Numbered from the stretch's first letter, positions 8,429-20,513 are shown. The stretch is 60,839 nt of DNA from Clostridia bacterium (GCA_017429265.1 JAFRPG010000006.1:1-60839), one strand, 5' to 3'. Translations and numbers: made by a program. The notes: a model not told the origin generated them from the sequence alone.

Positions 8429-8714
8429 GGTTCTTCACGGAAAGTTAGGGAAAGCATATGGGGGTTCGCGCTCTGCGGAGCGCGCCAGGGGCTTTCCGAT
8501 CGCCCCTGGACCCTTCGGGACCGTCTCTTTCTTGTTAGCTGTCGGGTAAGGCTGAGAGCATAGCCTGGCATTCCATCAAAAACCTGACAATTCCCCAAGA
8601 ATTATTTATCGGGACGGCTCCGAAGGAGTCCAGAGGGCGATCGGAAAGCCCTCTGGTGCGCCCGCAGGCGCATTCCCTCACCAACGGAATTTCCCTAACT
8701 AAACGTGAAGAACC
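8429..8714. mobile_element. MITE-like inverted-repeat element, copy 1 (286 bp)
   Basis: The left end GGTTCTTCACGGAAAGTTAG and the right end, read in reverse complement (GGTTCTTCACGTTTAGTTAG), form an imperfect terminal inverted repeat of about 25 bp. Each arm contains two smaller hairpins (CCAGGGGC...GCCCCTGG on the left, CCAGAGGGC...GCCCTCTGG on the right, plus GC-rich stems). The whole element can fold into a long stem with a roughly 90-bp variable centre. Short ORFs inside it are by-products of the repeat. It sits between the ttcA-like gene and the hicA terminator. Confidence 0.85.
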
Positions 8715-8715
8715 A

Positions 8716-8752
8716 AACAAAAACAGGTCTATCCGCGGAGGGACAGACCTGT
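8716..8752 (-). terminator. hicA terminator
   Basis: A 12-bp stem with one mismatch (8723-8734 with 8741-8752) and a 6-nt loop, followed on the minus strand by GTTTTTGTTT. It overlaps the last codons of hicA and touches the right end of MITE copy 1. Confidence 0.8.
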
Positions 8753-8923
8753 TGCCCGTTCAAGGCTCTTGATCACGCCGATGGAAATGTCTCTGCTCCC
8801 GTGATTGGGAACACAGATCGTCGCCCTGACGGCCGCATGTTTAAACTGGTAATGAGACCCGCAGACACGAACGACCTGCCAACCGTTTTCCTCCAGCATT
8901 CTCCTGATCCTTTTGAAAGACAT
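8729..8923 (-). CDS. hicA: HicA-family mRNA interferase toxin
   Basis: A 64-aa protein of the HicA (YcfA) double-stranded-RNA-binding-like family, whose members cleave mRNA when not held by HicB. Residues 22-29 (GSHYQFKH) contain the catalytic-type His24, and the C-terminal 'HGSRDISIGVIKSLERATGL' is the standard ending. GGAGGAGG precedes ATG 8923. Toxin genes of this family usually lead into hicB, but here nothing lies downstream except a terminator and a MITE. The likely partner hicB lies upstream and points the other way. Length is typical. Confidence 0.88.
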   Translation of the reverse strand: MSFKRIRRMLEENGWQVVRVCGSHYQFKHAAVRATICVPNHGSRDISIGVIKSLERATGLSLRG

Positions 8924-9024
8924 ATTGCCGCCTCCTCCGTTGAACGCAGAGTCTTGTGATCATCAACGCTCCTCGAATCATCAGGCAAGCACTGTGGCTT
9001 TTTGAAAGGCCCTTCTGCGGAGAA

Positions 9025-9045
9025 CCCTCGTCATGAGGGCTTTTT
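9025..9045 (+). terminator. Possible small terminator in the hicA-hicB gap
   Basis: A 5-bp GC stem (CCCTC GTCAT GAGGG) followed by CTTTTT. No plus-strand gene ends close upstream, so it may insulate hicB from readthrough or be a leftover. Confidence 0.4.
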
Positions 9046-9209
9046 GTTTGATCCAACAGCTCGAGACGACATTTGTCGGTGTTACGTTCCTATTTCACCA
9101 TCTCCGTTTTTGAGTCGGTCGGACGGGAAACATCCTGTTGATGGAAGCATGGCAACATGTGACGGGCAGGCATATTGTACCACGAAACACGGTTTTGTTC
9201 AATCACCTA

Positions 9210-9237
9210 TTGACACGTATCGAATACGTGCTATAAT
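9210..9237 (+). promoter_or_regulatory. hicB promoter
   Basis: Perfect TTGACA (9210-9215) and TATAAT (9232-9237), 16 bp apart, 22 bp before ATG 9260. This is the strongest consensus promoter in the first 10 kb. Confidence 0.88.
9214..9230. promoter_or_regulatory. Operator palindrome inside hicB promoter
   Basis: Perfect inverted repeat CACGTAT-CGA-ATACGTG filling the spacer between -35 and -10. HicB proteins with C-terminal DNA-binding domains repress their own promoters, so this is the likely HicB operator. Confidence 0.75.
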
Positions 9238-9259
9238 GGCGCTGAGGAGGGGGATCGCC

Positions 9260-9655
9260 ATGAAGGAGAATTACACATATCCGGCTATTGTTTCGTCCGA
9301 AGAGGACGGCACGCTGACCATCCGCTTCCCGACCCTCGGCGGGGCGGAAACATACGCGGACAGTGAGGAGGAACTGATCGAGGCCGGTCAGGAACTGCTG
9401 GCGCTTACGCTGATCGACTGCCTGGACAGCAATCAGCCCGTCCCGGAGGAGGAAGCCGACCTGACCGCGGGAGAGGGGGAGAAGCTGGTTTACATCCATG
9501 TCTGGCTTCCGTACTTCCGCTCGAGGACGCATGAGGTCTATGTGAAAAAAACACTGACGATTCCGGCCTGGCTGGATGTTCTCGCGAAGCAGAACGAGAT
9601 CAACTTTTCGGCCGTGCTGACCGAAGCGCTCAAAAAGAAGCTGAAGCTGGAATGA
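9260..9655 (+). CDS. hicB: HicB-family antitoxin / autorepressor
   Basis: A 131-aa HicB-like protein. The N-terminal partial RNase-H-like fold (YPAIVSSEEDGTLTIRFPTL, then a TYADSEEELIEAGQELL helix) would bind HicA. The C-terminal VKKTLTIPAWLDVLAKQNEI to LTEALKKKL segment resembles a ribbon-helix-helix DNA-binding domain. ATG 9260 follows GAGGAGGGG. It is transcribed away from hicA, with 336 bp between the two starts, which is not the usual hicA-hicB order. Pairing with the neighbouring hicA is inferred from proximity. Confidence 0.85.
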   Translation: MKENYTYPAIVSSEEDGTLTIRFPTLGGAETYADSEEELIEAGQELLALTLIDCLDSNQPVPEEEADLTAGEGEKLVYIHVWLPYFRSRTHEVYVKKTLTIPAWLDVLAKQNEINFSAVLTEALKKKLKLE

Positions 9656-9708
9656 GCGATCCGCCGGAGAAACCGCGGACCGTCAGGATCTCCCCCGGCC
9701 GAAGAAAA

Positions 9709-9742
9709 ACAGCTGTCGTACCGCCTGCGCGGAGACAGCTGT
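9709..9742. terminator. Bidirectional terminator between hicB and the zinc-ribbon gene
   Basis: A perfect 9-bp stem (ACAGCTGTC / GACAGCTGT) with a 16-nt loop. It is flanked by CTTTGTT on the plus side and, on the minus strand, by TTTTTC. It serves two convergent genes. Confidence 0.8.
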
Positions 9743-9764
9743 CTTTGTTATCGGGCGCCCCGCC

Positions 9765-10883
9765 TCACCGGGCGGGCAGGAGATCCATCCGTTTTTCACC
9801 CTTCTCATCGGAGATGTAGGGGCCGGAGCCGCTGCGCTTCGTGGTGATGAAGATCCTCTCGCCCACGTTCAGCGTGAGCCAGTCCTCCTCCTTCAGGCGG
9901 TAGTCGGTCTCCGTGCCCTTTTTGGTGTCCCGGATGGTGACCAGGTAGGCGGCGGCGCGCTCCGACTCCCGCTCGTCTTCCGCGAGCCCGGGGTCCGGCC
10001 AGACGGCATTCTTCCCCTCGCCGGCGGCGTCCGCGGTGCGGGTGTTGACCCAGCGCCAGATGCTGTAGTCATACCGGGTCTGATAGACAGGCTCCTGGCG
10101 GTAGACCGGCTGCCGCTCGGTGACGGTGTAGTACTCCGTCGTGTACACCGGCTCCTCGTGCGGGACCTGCTCGTAGTAGCCGTTGCCCAGATCGGTGTAG
10201 GTGTAGGTGGTCTCGTAGTGGTCGATGACCCGGCGCGAGCGCTGTACCGGAACGGACTCGTAGTGATCCAGGACGCGGTCGTAGTGGTGGATCTCCCGGT
10301 GCTCGCCGGTGACCGTTCCGCCGTCGGGCACGGTCCAGCCGGATTCCTCCATCAGGCGGCGCTGCTGGACGGAGATGCTGCGCGTCCAGCGGAGGGCGGC
10401 GACCTCGTAGTCCCCGCGGGTCACGTTGGCGTTCATGAAGAGGATCACGCCGACGATCAGCGCCGCGATCAGCAGGATGGGGAGGAGGCGGATGCGCTTC
10501 TTCGGCTTCACCGGCTGCGGCTCCGCGTGCTCGGCCTCCCGCTGCGCGAGGGCTTCGTGCATCTGGAAATAGTTGGCCTCGGACGAGGCCCGGGACGCGT
10601 TGCAGCTCAGGCAGTTCTGCGCGGTGTCGGGGTTGAGGGAGTGGCAGAAGGAGCAGTACCAGTCGGAATTGCGGCTCGCGTCCTTTTCCTGCTCCTCGGT
10701 CAGATACTCGACATCCGCGAGGTCGGATTCCTTGCGGGCATTGCCTTCGGTATGCCCCTTCATGTAGAACTTGACTTCACCCCTGGCCCGTCCGCAGTTC
10801 GGGCAGGAGTGCACGTCCCCGCGGATGCCCGTGGTGCTGCAGGACGGGCAATCCCAGTACCCCATGACCAGCTTGTTCGCCAT
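9765..10883 (-). CDS. Zinc-ribbon membrane protein with Tyr/Val-rich tail
   Basis: A 372-aa protein with two four-cysteine zinc ribbons (C12-C15-C27-C30 and C77-C80-C91-C94), the second of the RanBP2-like 'W.C..C...N......C..C' type. One membrane helix lies at about 131-151, followed by an outer domain of about 220 residues. Residues about 200-275 are a run of Tyr- and Val-rich repeats (HYDRVLDHYE, HYETTYTY, EEPVYTTEYY, QPVYRQEPVYQTRYDY). The ribbons should face the cytosol. No enzyme motif is seen. Similar zinc-ribbon membrane proteins exist in Clostridia without known function. It is followed by a bidirectional terminator. Confidence 0.75.
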   Translation of the reverse strand: MANKLVMGYWDCPSCSTTGIRGDVHSCPNCGRARGEVKFYMKGHTEGNARKESDLADVEYLTEEQEKDASRNSDWYCSFCHSLNPDTAQNCLSCNASRASSEANYFQMHEALAQREAEHAEPQPVKPKKRIRLLPILLIAALIVGVILFMNANVTRGDYEVAALRWTRSISVQQRRLMEESGWTVPDGGTVTGEHREIHHYDRVLDHYESVPVQRSRRVIDHYETTYTYTDLGNGYYEQVPHEEPVYTTEYYTVTERQPVYRQEPVYQTRYDYSIWRWVNTRTADAAGEGKNAVWPDPGLAEDERESERAAAYLVTIRDTKKGTETDYRLKEEDWLTLNVGERIFITTKRSGSGPYISDEKGEKRMDLLPAR

Positions 10884-10920
10884 TCCTCACACCTCCGGCT
10901 CCGAAACGCCGTTCATCGCA

Positions 10921-11082
10921 TCAATCGTTGTTTTCGCAGTGCGGGCAGCTGCCCTTCGCGGCGCAGCCGGCACAGCCGCCGCTGCCGCAGGAGCAGGAAC
11001 CCTTCCGCCCGCGGATGGCGCGCGCGGCGAAGAACACCATCGCGCCGACCGCGGCGAGGATCAGGATATCCCAGATATTCAC
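10921..11082 (-). CDS. FeoB-associated Cys-rich membrane protein
   Basis: A 53-aa protein started at GTG 11082, found 13 bp after the FeoAB stop behind a GGGGGG site. Residues 3-23 form one membrane helix. The tail is rich in cysteine (GSCSCGSGGCAGCAAKGSCP, then CENND; seven Cys), which is the known pattern of small proteins that accompany FeoB in Firmicutes. It may help handle ferrous iron at the transporter. It was found by reading the gap after feoAB. Confidence 0.82.
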   Translation of the reverse strand: MNIWDILILAAVGAMVFFAARAIRGRKGSCSCGSGGCAGCAAKGSCPHCENND

Positions 11083-11095
11083 GCCGTCACCCCCC

Positions 11096-13483
11096 TCAGC
11101 CGAGGCCCAGCGCGATGCCGGCCAGGTGTACCAGCAGGGCCGCGAGCCAGGCGATGCCGCACTGCCACAGCACCACGCCGACGGACCACTTGCGGCCCAG
11201 CTCCCGGCGGATGGAGGCCACCGCGGCCACGCAGGGCGTGTAGAGCAGGCTGAAGACCAGCATGCACACCGCGGAGAGGTTCCCGATGGCGTGGAGGTTC
11301 CCGGCGAAGAGGGTGCGCATCACCGAGACCACGCTCTCCTTGGCCATAAAGCCGCTGACCAGGGAGGTCACGATCTCCCAGCGGCCCAGGCCGACGGGGT
11401 GCAGCAGCGGGGCGATCAGGCCGGCGATGGACGCGAGCATGCTCTGCTGCTGATCCTCCACCAGGTTGAAGCGGAAGTCGAAATTGGACAGGAACCAGAC
11501 CACGATCGTGGCGATCAGGATCACCGAGAAGGCGCGGCGCAGGAAGTCCCGCGTCTTTTCCCACAGGAGCTGGGCCACGTTGCGCGCGCCGGGCACGCGG
11601 TAGTTCGGCAGCTCCATCACGAAGGGAACGGCCTCGCCTTTGAAGAGGGTCCTCCGGTAGAGGAAGGCCGCGAGGATGCCCACGAAGATGCCCGTGAAGT
11701 AGAGCAGGGTGATGATCCACCAGCCCTGGCCCTCGAAGAACTCCTCCACAAAGAAGCCGTAGATCGGCAGCTTGGCCGTGCAGGACATGAAGGGCGTCAG
11801 GAGGATCGTCATGCGGCGGTCGCGCTCGCTGGGGAGGGTGCGCGTGGCCATGACGGCCGGCACGGTGCAGCCGAAGCCGATCAGCATCGGCACCACGCTC
11901 CGCCCGGACAGGCCGATCCTGCGCAGGAGCTTGTCCATCACGAAGGCCACGCGCGCGATGTATCCGCTGTCCTCGAGCATAGAGAGGAAGAAGAACAGGC
12001 ACACGATGATCGGCAGGAAGCTGACCACCGCGCCCACGCCCTCAAAGATGCCGTTGAGCACCAGGCTCTGGATGGTGCCGTTGACGTGGGCGGCCTCCAT
12101 GCCGCTCTCCGCCAGGCCGCGCAGCGCGCCGATGCCCTGCTCCAGCAGGTCCTGCAGGAAGGGGCCGACCAGGAAGAAGGTGAGATAGAACACCAGGGCC
12201 ATGATGCCCACGAACATCGGGATGGCGGTCCAACGGCCGGTGAGCACGCTGTCGATGCGCCGGCTGCGGATGTGCTCCCGGCTCTCGCGGGGCTTGATCA
12301 CGCAGGCCGAGGTGACCCGGCCGATGTAGGCGAAGCGCATGTCCGCCATGGCGGCGCTGCGGTCGAGGCCGCGCTCGTTCTCCAGCTGCAGGACGATGTG
12401 CTCCAGGAGTTCCTGCTCGTTGGTGTCCAGCTTCAGGGCCTCGGCGATCAGGGGATCGCCCTTGATCAGCTTGCCGGCGGCGAAGCGCAGGGGCAGACCC
12501 GCGCGCTCCGCGTGGTCCTCGATCAGGTGGGCCACCGCGTGCAGGGCGCGGTGCACCGCGCCGCCGTGGTCGTCCGCCCCGCAGTAGTCCTGCTCCACCG
12601 GCCTTTCCTGATACTTTGCGATGTGCAGGGCATGGCGGACCAGCTCGTCCACGCCCTCGTTGCGGCTGGCGGAGATGGGCACCACCGGCACGCCGAGCAT
12701 CTCCTCCATCGCGTTGATGTCGACGGTGCCGCCGTTGCCGCGCAGCTCGTCCATCATGTTCAGCGCCACGACCATGGGGATGTCCATCTCGAGCAGCTGC
12801 ATGGTCAGGTACAGGTTGCGCTCGATGTTCGTGGCGTCCACGATGTTGATGATGGCGCAGGGTTTATCCTTCAGGACGAAGTCCCGGGAGACCAGCTCCT
12901 CGCTGGAGTAGGGGGACATCGAGTAGATGCCGGGGAGGTCGGTGATCAGGGTGTCCGCATGGCCGCGGATCGCTCCGTCCTTGCGGTCCACCGTCACGCC
13001 GGGGAAGTTGCCCACGTGTTGGTTCGAGCCGGTGAGCTGGTTGAACAGGGTGGTCTTGCCGCTGTTCTGGTTGCCCACCAGGGCAAAGGTCAGTCTCGTC
13101 CCGTCCGGCAGGGGATTGCCGCTGCCCTTGGGGTGGAAGCGCCCCTCCTCGCCGAGACCGGGGTGCTCCCGCTTCTGCTTGCGGCGGGGCTTGTCGCCCG
13201 CATCGCCGTCCCCGCCGGAGGCCTGCGCGGCCTGTGCGGCGTCCGCCCGCTCCTGCGCGGGGACCTCCGTGACTTCGATCTTTTCCGCGTCCGCGAGGCG
13301 GAGGGTCAGCTCGTATCCGCGGATGCGCAGCTCCATCGGATCGCCCATCGGCGCGAACTGGATCACCGTGACGTCGGTCCCCGGGATCACGCCCATATCG
13401 AGAAAATGCTGGCGCAGCGCGCCTTCGCCGCCCACGCTGACGATTCGCGCCGAAGCGCCCGGCTTGAGTGTGTTGAGTGTCAT
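11096..13483 (-). CDS. feoB: Ferrous iron transporter, FeoA-FeoB fusion
   Basis: A 795-aa membrane protein that imports Fe2+ in a GTP-dependent manner. Residues 1-73 are an SH3-like FeoA domain (LRQHFLDMGVIPGT), 74-129 a charged linker, and 130 onward FeoB. The G1 motif GNQNSGKT is at 137-144, followed by DLPG (G3), a NMMD motif and SAS (G5). The C-terminal half carries the gate-type membrane helices, including GCTVPAVMATRTL. FeoA and FeoB are usually separate; the fusion is known in Firmicutes. The small Cys-rich gene follows in the same operon. No clear Fur or DtxR box was identified upstream. Confidence 0.95.
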   Translation of the reverse strand: MTLNTLKPGASARIVSVGGEGALRQHFLDMGVIPGTDVTVIQFAPMGDPMELRIRGYELTLRLADAEKIEVTEVPAQERADAAQAAQASGGDGDAGDKPRRKQKREHPGLGEEGRFHPKGSGNPLPDGTRLTFALVGNQNSGKTTLFNQLTGSNQHVGNFPGVTVDRKDGAIRGHADTLITDLPGIYSMSPYSSEELVSRDFVLKDKPCAIINIVDATNIERNLYLTMQLLEMDIPMVVALNMMDELRGNGGTVDINAMEEMLGVPVVPISASRNEGVDELVRHALHIAKYQERPVEQDYCGADDHGGAVHRALHAVAHLIEDHAERAGLPLRFAAGKLIKGDPLIAEALKLDTNEQELLEHIVLQLENERGLDRSAAMADMRFAYIGRVTSACVIKPRESREHIRSRRIDSVLTGRWTAIPMFVGIMALVFYLTFFLVGPFLQDLLEQGIGALRGLAESGMEAAHVNGTIQSLVLNGIFEGVGAVVSFLPIIVCLFFFLSMLEDSGYIARVAFVMDKLLRRIGLSGRSVVPMLIGFGCTVPAVMATRTLPSERDRRMTILLTPFMSCTAKLPIYGFFVEEFFEGQGWWIITLLYFTGIFVGILAAFLYRRTLFKGEAVPFVMELPNYRVPGARNVAQLLWEKTRDFLRRAFSVILIATIVVWFLSNFDFRFNLVEDQQQSMLASIAGLIAPLLHPVGLGRWEIVTSLVSGFMAKESVVSVMRTLFAGNLHAIGNLSAVCMLVFSLLYTPCVAAVASIRRELGRKWSVGVVLWQCGIAWLAALLVHLAGIALGLG

Positions 13484-13621
13484 AGGTCATCCCCCGCAGC
13501 TTGCTGTGTCTTTCCTTCCGGCCTTTCTGTTTTTCGATGCCGTCCGACGGATTCCTGCCTGCGGGGGAGTTTTCTTTGGAAGGGACGGCGGGCCCGGGCG
13601 GGCGGCGGGGCAAATCTCCGG

Positions 13622-13649
13622 TTGACAAAACCGCCAAAGATGATACCAT
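13622..13649 (+). promoter_or_regulatory. Promoter of the atp operon
   Basis: TTGACA (13622-13627), a 16-bp spacer and TACCAT (13644-13649), 41 bp before ATG 13690. It is the only good promoter seen ahead of the nine-gene operon. Confidence 0.65.
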
Positions 13650-13689
13650 ATACATAATGTGTCCCATGATTCCGAAGGAGGCGAAGCTC

Positions 13690-14118
13690 ATGCCGAAGGT
13701 CAGCGAAGCCGCGCGCCGGGAGACCCTGTGGGTAGCCGCGTGGACGGCCGGCCTGTGCCTGGTGATGCACCTCGTCTTCATCCTGCTGAAAAAGTGGGGG
13801 ATCCCGGTCCTCCTGGGCTCCCTGCTCGGGAGCGCCACTGCCGTCGGGACCTTTTTCTGGCTGGCGATGACCGTGCAGAAGGCCGTGGGCAAGCCGGAGA
13901 AAGTCGCCCGGGGCATCCTGCAGCGCTCCCAGATCTCGCGCCTGCTGCTTCAGGGCGCCGTGCTCGCCGCCGGCTTTGCCGTCTCCTGGCTGGACGGCTT
14001 CGCGACCATGATTCCGCTGTTCTTCCCGCACATCGCCGTGCGCCTGCGCCCCCTGTGGAAAAAGGGCATGCAGAGCGAGACGTCCAACCCGCCCGACGGA
14101 GGTGACATGCTTGACTGA
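13690..14118 (+). CDS. atpI: AtpI-like ATP synthase accessory membrane protein
   Basis: A 142-aa protein with four predicted membrane helices (about 13-38, 39-66, 79-98 and 100-120), in the place of atpI at the head of the operon. AtpI helps c-ring assembly in some bacteria. Start at ATG 13690 after GGAGGCGAAG; an upstream open frame from 13501 lacks a better start. Sequence similarity to AtpI is loose, so the call rests mainly on position and topology. Confidence 0.7.
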   Translation: MPKVSEAARRETLWVAAWTAGLCLVMHLVFILLKKWGIPVLLGSLLGSATAVGTFFWLAMTVQKAVGKPEKVARGILQRSQISRLLLQGAVLAAGFAVSWLDGFATMIPLFFPHIAVRLRPLWKKGMQSETSNPPDGGDMLD

Positions 14119-15037
14119 GACGAAAAAGACCGGGAAGCCGAGCCGCGTCATCGACGTCCTGCTGATCCTGATGATGGTGCTGCCCCTGCTGGCCGCCGTC
14201 GTGCTCAAGGTCCTCTACACCCCCGAGAGCAAGGGCGTGGACATCCACGGCGCCCTGGTCTACTACGCCGCGGAGGGCGCGGACATCTCCCAGGTCATCT
14301 CGGGCGACCTGATCATCACCGAGGCCCAGATCAACTCGTGGCTGGTGATAATCTCCATCACGGGCTTCTGCCTCTTCCTGACCCACGGGCTGGAGGAGCA
14401 CGCCCACAGCGCCCGGCAGCACCTGGCGGAGTGGCTGGTGGAGAAGGCCGAGAGCCTCGTCAGCGGCAACATGGGCGATTTCCACCTCTACATCACGCCC
14501 TTCATCATGGCGATGATGGGCCTGTCGGTCTTCTCGAGCCTGATGTCCCTGCTGGGCGTCTTTGCCCCGACGAGCGACCTGAGCGTGGTCTTCGGCTGGG
14601 CCGTACTCGTGTTCTTCCTGATCCTGATCGCCAAGATCTGCTGCGGCCCGAAGGTGTTCGTCAAGAGCATGACGGCCGACGGCCCGGTGGTGGCCGCGCT
14701 GAACTTCATCGGCGATTTTTCGACCCCGGTGTCGATGGCCTTCCGTCACTACGGCAACGTGATGAGCGGCGCGGTCATCGGCGTGCTGGTGGCCTCCTTC
14801 CTGCAGTGGCTGTCCCGGACGGTCTTCGGCGGCATCGGCGCGGCCTTCCCGCTCCTGCAGATCGGCCTTCCCGGCATCCTGTCCATCTACTTCGACGTCT
14901 TCTCCGGCGGCCTGCAGGCCTTCATCTTCGCCATGCTGACCATGCTGAACCTGGGCGGGGCCTTCCCGCTGGAGGACTGGCTGAAGCGGCATGACCGGCG
15001 CCGGAAAGAAAAGCAGGCCGCGCAGCAGACGGTCTGA
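14111..15037 (+). CDS. atpB: F-ATPase subunit a
   Basis: A membrane subunit of the Fo sector that forms the ion half-channels against the c-ring. It is 308 aa from TTG 14111, chosen because GGAGGTGA (14098-14105) lies at proper distance; the GTG at 14102 overlaps that site. TTG overlaps the end of atpI (TTGACTGA), so translation is probably coupled. Helices cover most of the protein. The essential arginine lies in SMAFRHYGNVMSG (Arg212), matching the 'R.fGN..aG' motif. The N-terminal 120 residues are longer and more divergent than in model proteins. Confidence 0.9.
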   Translation: MTETKKTGKPSRVIDVLLILMMVLPLLAAVVLKVLYTPESKGVDIHGALVYYAAEGADISQVISGDLIITEAQINSWLVIISITGFCLFLTHGLEEHAHSARQHLAEWLVEKAESLVSGNMGDFHLYITPFIMAMMGLSVFSSLMSLLGVFAPTSDLSVVFGWAVLVFFLILIAKICCGPKVFVKSMTADGPVVAALNFIGDFSTPVSMAFRHYGNVMSGAVIGVLVASFLQWLSRTVFGGIGAAFPLLQIGLPGILSIYFDVFSGGLQAFIFAMLTMLNLGGAFPLEDWLKRHDRRRKEKQAAQQTV

Positions 15038-15117
15038 GCCGCCCGCATCCCCACGGTTTTCATGCCCTCACGGGCATTGAGGAACACCCCCAACCGACAC
15101 GAATGGAGGAAACAAAC

Positions 15118-15414
15118 ATGACTGACATCGCATTGGCCATCATCCTCGGCTGCTGCGCGCTGGGCGCGGGCATCGCCATGATCGCCGGCATCGGCCCGGC
15201 TCTGGGCGAAGGCAACGCCGTCGCCAAATCCTGCGAGGCCATCGGCCGCCAGCCGGAATCGAAGAGCGAGGTCACCTCGACCATGATCATGGGCTGCGCC
15301 ATCGCCGAGACCACCGGTCTGTACGCCCTGGTCATCGCGATCCTGCTCATCTTTGTCGCGCCCGGTTCCTTCAAGAACCTGCTGCTCGAGGTCGTGGAGA
15401 AGACCGCCAAGTAA
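15118..15414 (+). CDS. atpE: F-ATPase subunit c (Na+-type, two carboxylates)
   Basis: A 98-aa hairpin protein forming the rotor ring, started at ATG 15118 after GGAGG. Helix 1 reads IAGIGPALGEGNAVAK with Glu31; helix 2 reads CAIAETTGLYAL with Glu64, Thr65, Thr66 and Tyr69. In the Ilyobacter tartaricus c-ring the matching residues are Gln32, Glu65, Ser66, Thr67 and Tyr70, which bind Na+. Glu in place of Gln32 is the two-carboxylate motif described for Fusobacterium nucleatum (from memory). The loop RQPE is present. This predicts sodium coupling. The C-terminal tail of about 12 residues is longer than usual. Confidence 0.95.
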   Translation: MTDIALAIILGCCALGAGIAMIAGIGPALGEGNAVAKSCEAIGRQPESKSEVTSTMIMGCAIAETTGLYALVIAILLIFVAPGSFKNLLLEVVEKTAK

Positions 15415-15423
15415 GGAGACAGT

Positions 15424-15939
15424 ATGCAGTCACAGCAAATCATCTCTGTCAATCTGTGGCAGATCGTCATCTCGCTGTGCAACCTGATCATCCTGTTCCT
15501 GATCGTCAGGCGCTTCCTGTACAAGCCCGTGAAGAAGGTCCTGGCCCAGCGCCAGGCCCACGTCGACGGCGTGTATGAGGAGGCGGACGAGGCGCGCCGC
15601 AGGGCGGAGGCGGATCAGGCGGCCTGGGCCGAGAGGATGACGCATGCCCGCGAGGAGGCGGACGCCATCATCAGCCGGGCCGCGGAGAACGCCCGCATGA
15701 ACAGCGACCTCATGGTCTCCGACGCGAAGAACCGCGCCGACGGCATCGTCCGCCAGGCCGAGGAGGAAGCCCTGCTCACCCGGCAGAAGGCCGAGGAGGG
15801 CATCCGCCGCGAACTGGCCGGCGTCTCCGCCGAGCTGGCGGAGAAGGTGCTCGGCCGCGAGATCAACGAGAGCGACCACCGCGCCCTGATCGACAGCTTC
15901 ATCGACGAATTGGAGGACAGCCGTGACGCAGATCAGTAA
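15424..15939 (+). CDS. atpF: F-ATPase subunit b
   Basis: A 171-aa peripheral-stalk subunit with one N-terminal membrane helix (about 8-28, IVISLCNLIILFLIVRRFLY) followed by a long charged coiled coil with many Ala, Glu and Arg. GGAGACAGT precedes ATG 15424, 10 bp after the c gene. The 3' end overlaps the delta gene start by 17 bp. Length is typical. Confidence 0.95.
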   Translation: MQSQQIISVNLWQIVISLCNLIILFLIVRRFLYKPVKKVLAQRQAHVDGVYEEADEARRRAEADQAAWAERMTHAREEADAIISRAAENARMNSDLMVSDAKNRADGIVRQAEEEALLTRQKAEEGIRRELAGVSAELAEKVLGREINESDHRALIDSFIDELEDSRDADQ

Positions 15940-16449
15940 GGAATACGCCGCGGCCCTGTTTTCCATCGCGGTGGAGAAGGCCTGTGTCCCCAAATGGGAA
16001 GCGCAGCTGCGGGCCGTCGAGGCCGAACTGAAGGCACAGCCGGACTATGTGCGCCTGCTGACCTCCCCGGACATCCCGGCGGAGGAGCGGGTGAGCCTCC
16101 TGCGCGCGGCTTTTGCGCAGGACACCGACGAGGAGGTCGTCTCTTTTGCCGCGCTGATGTGCAGGCGGGGACGCGCCGCCCAGCTGCCCGAGGCCATCGA
16201 GCGCTTCTGCCAGCTGGCCGACGAGCGCGCCCGGATCCGGGTGGCGACGGTCGAGAGCGCCCGCCCCCTGCGGGAGGACGAGAAGAAGCGGCTGATCGCG
16301 GCCCTGGAGAAGAAGACCGGCGGCACCGTGGAACTGCGGTGCGAAGTCGACCCGGCCCTGATGGGCGGCCTGCGCGTGACCGTCGACGGCCGCGTCATCG
16401 ACGGCAGCGTGCGCGAGAGACTGCGCGAGATAAAGGAAGTGATTGGCGG

Positions 16450-16453
<4 letters not shown>
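15923..16453 (+). CDS. atpH: F-ATPase subunit delta
   Basis: A 176-aa stalk subunit (OSCP-like) that links the b dimer to the alpha3beta3 head. The N-terminal helical domain starts [15 protein letters not shown], and the C-terminal part ends [20 protein letters not shown], the diagnostic delta ending. Start is GTG 15923 with GGAGG inside the end of atpF. The stop overlaps the alpha start as ATGA. Confidence 0.95.
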
Positions 16454-17943
<1,490 letters not shown>

Positions 17944-17947
17944 GCGC

Positions 17948-20468
<2,521 letters not shown>

Positions 20469-20477
20469 ACATTGCGG

Positions 20478-20513
20478 CGAACGGGAACAGGCACGGCCTC
20501 CCGTTCGTCTTTT
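20478..20513 (+). terminator. Terminator of the atp operon
   Basis: A perfect 9-bp stem (CGAACGGGA / TCCCGTTCG), a 12-nt loop and TCTTTT. It lies 10 bp after atpC. Confidence 0.85.

Noticed and set aside
10928..13657. A 909-codon open frame on the plus strand
   Set aside because: Shadow of feoAB and the small Cys-rich gene on the other strand; composition (His, Gln, Asp, Gly) is that of a reversed frame.
14102..14110. GTG 14102 as start of atpB
   Set aside because: It overlaps the Shine-Dalgarno sequence itself; TTG 14111 has correct spacing.
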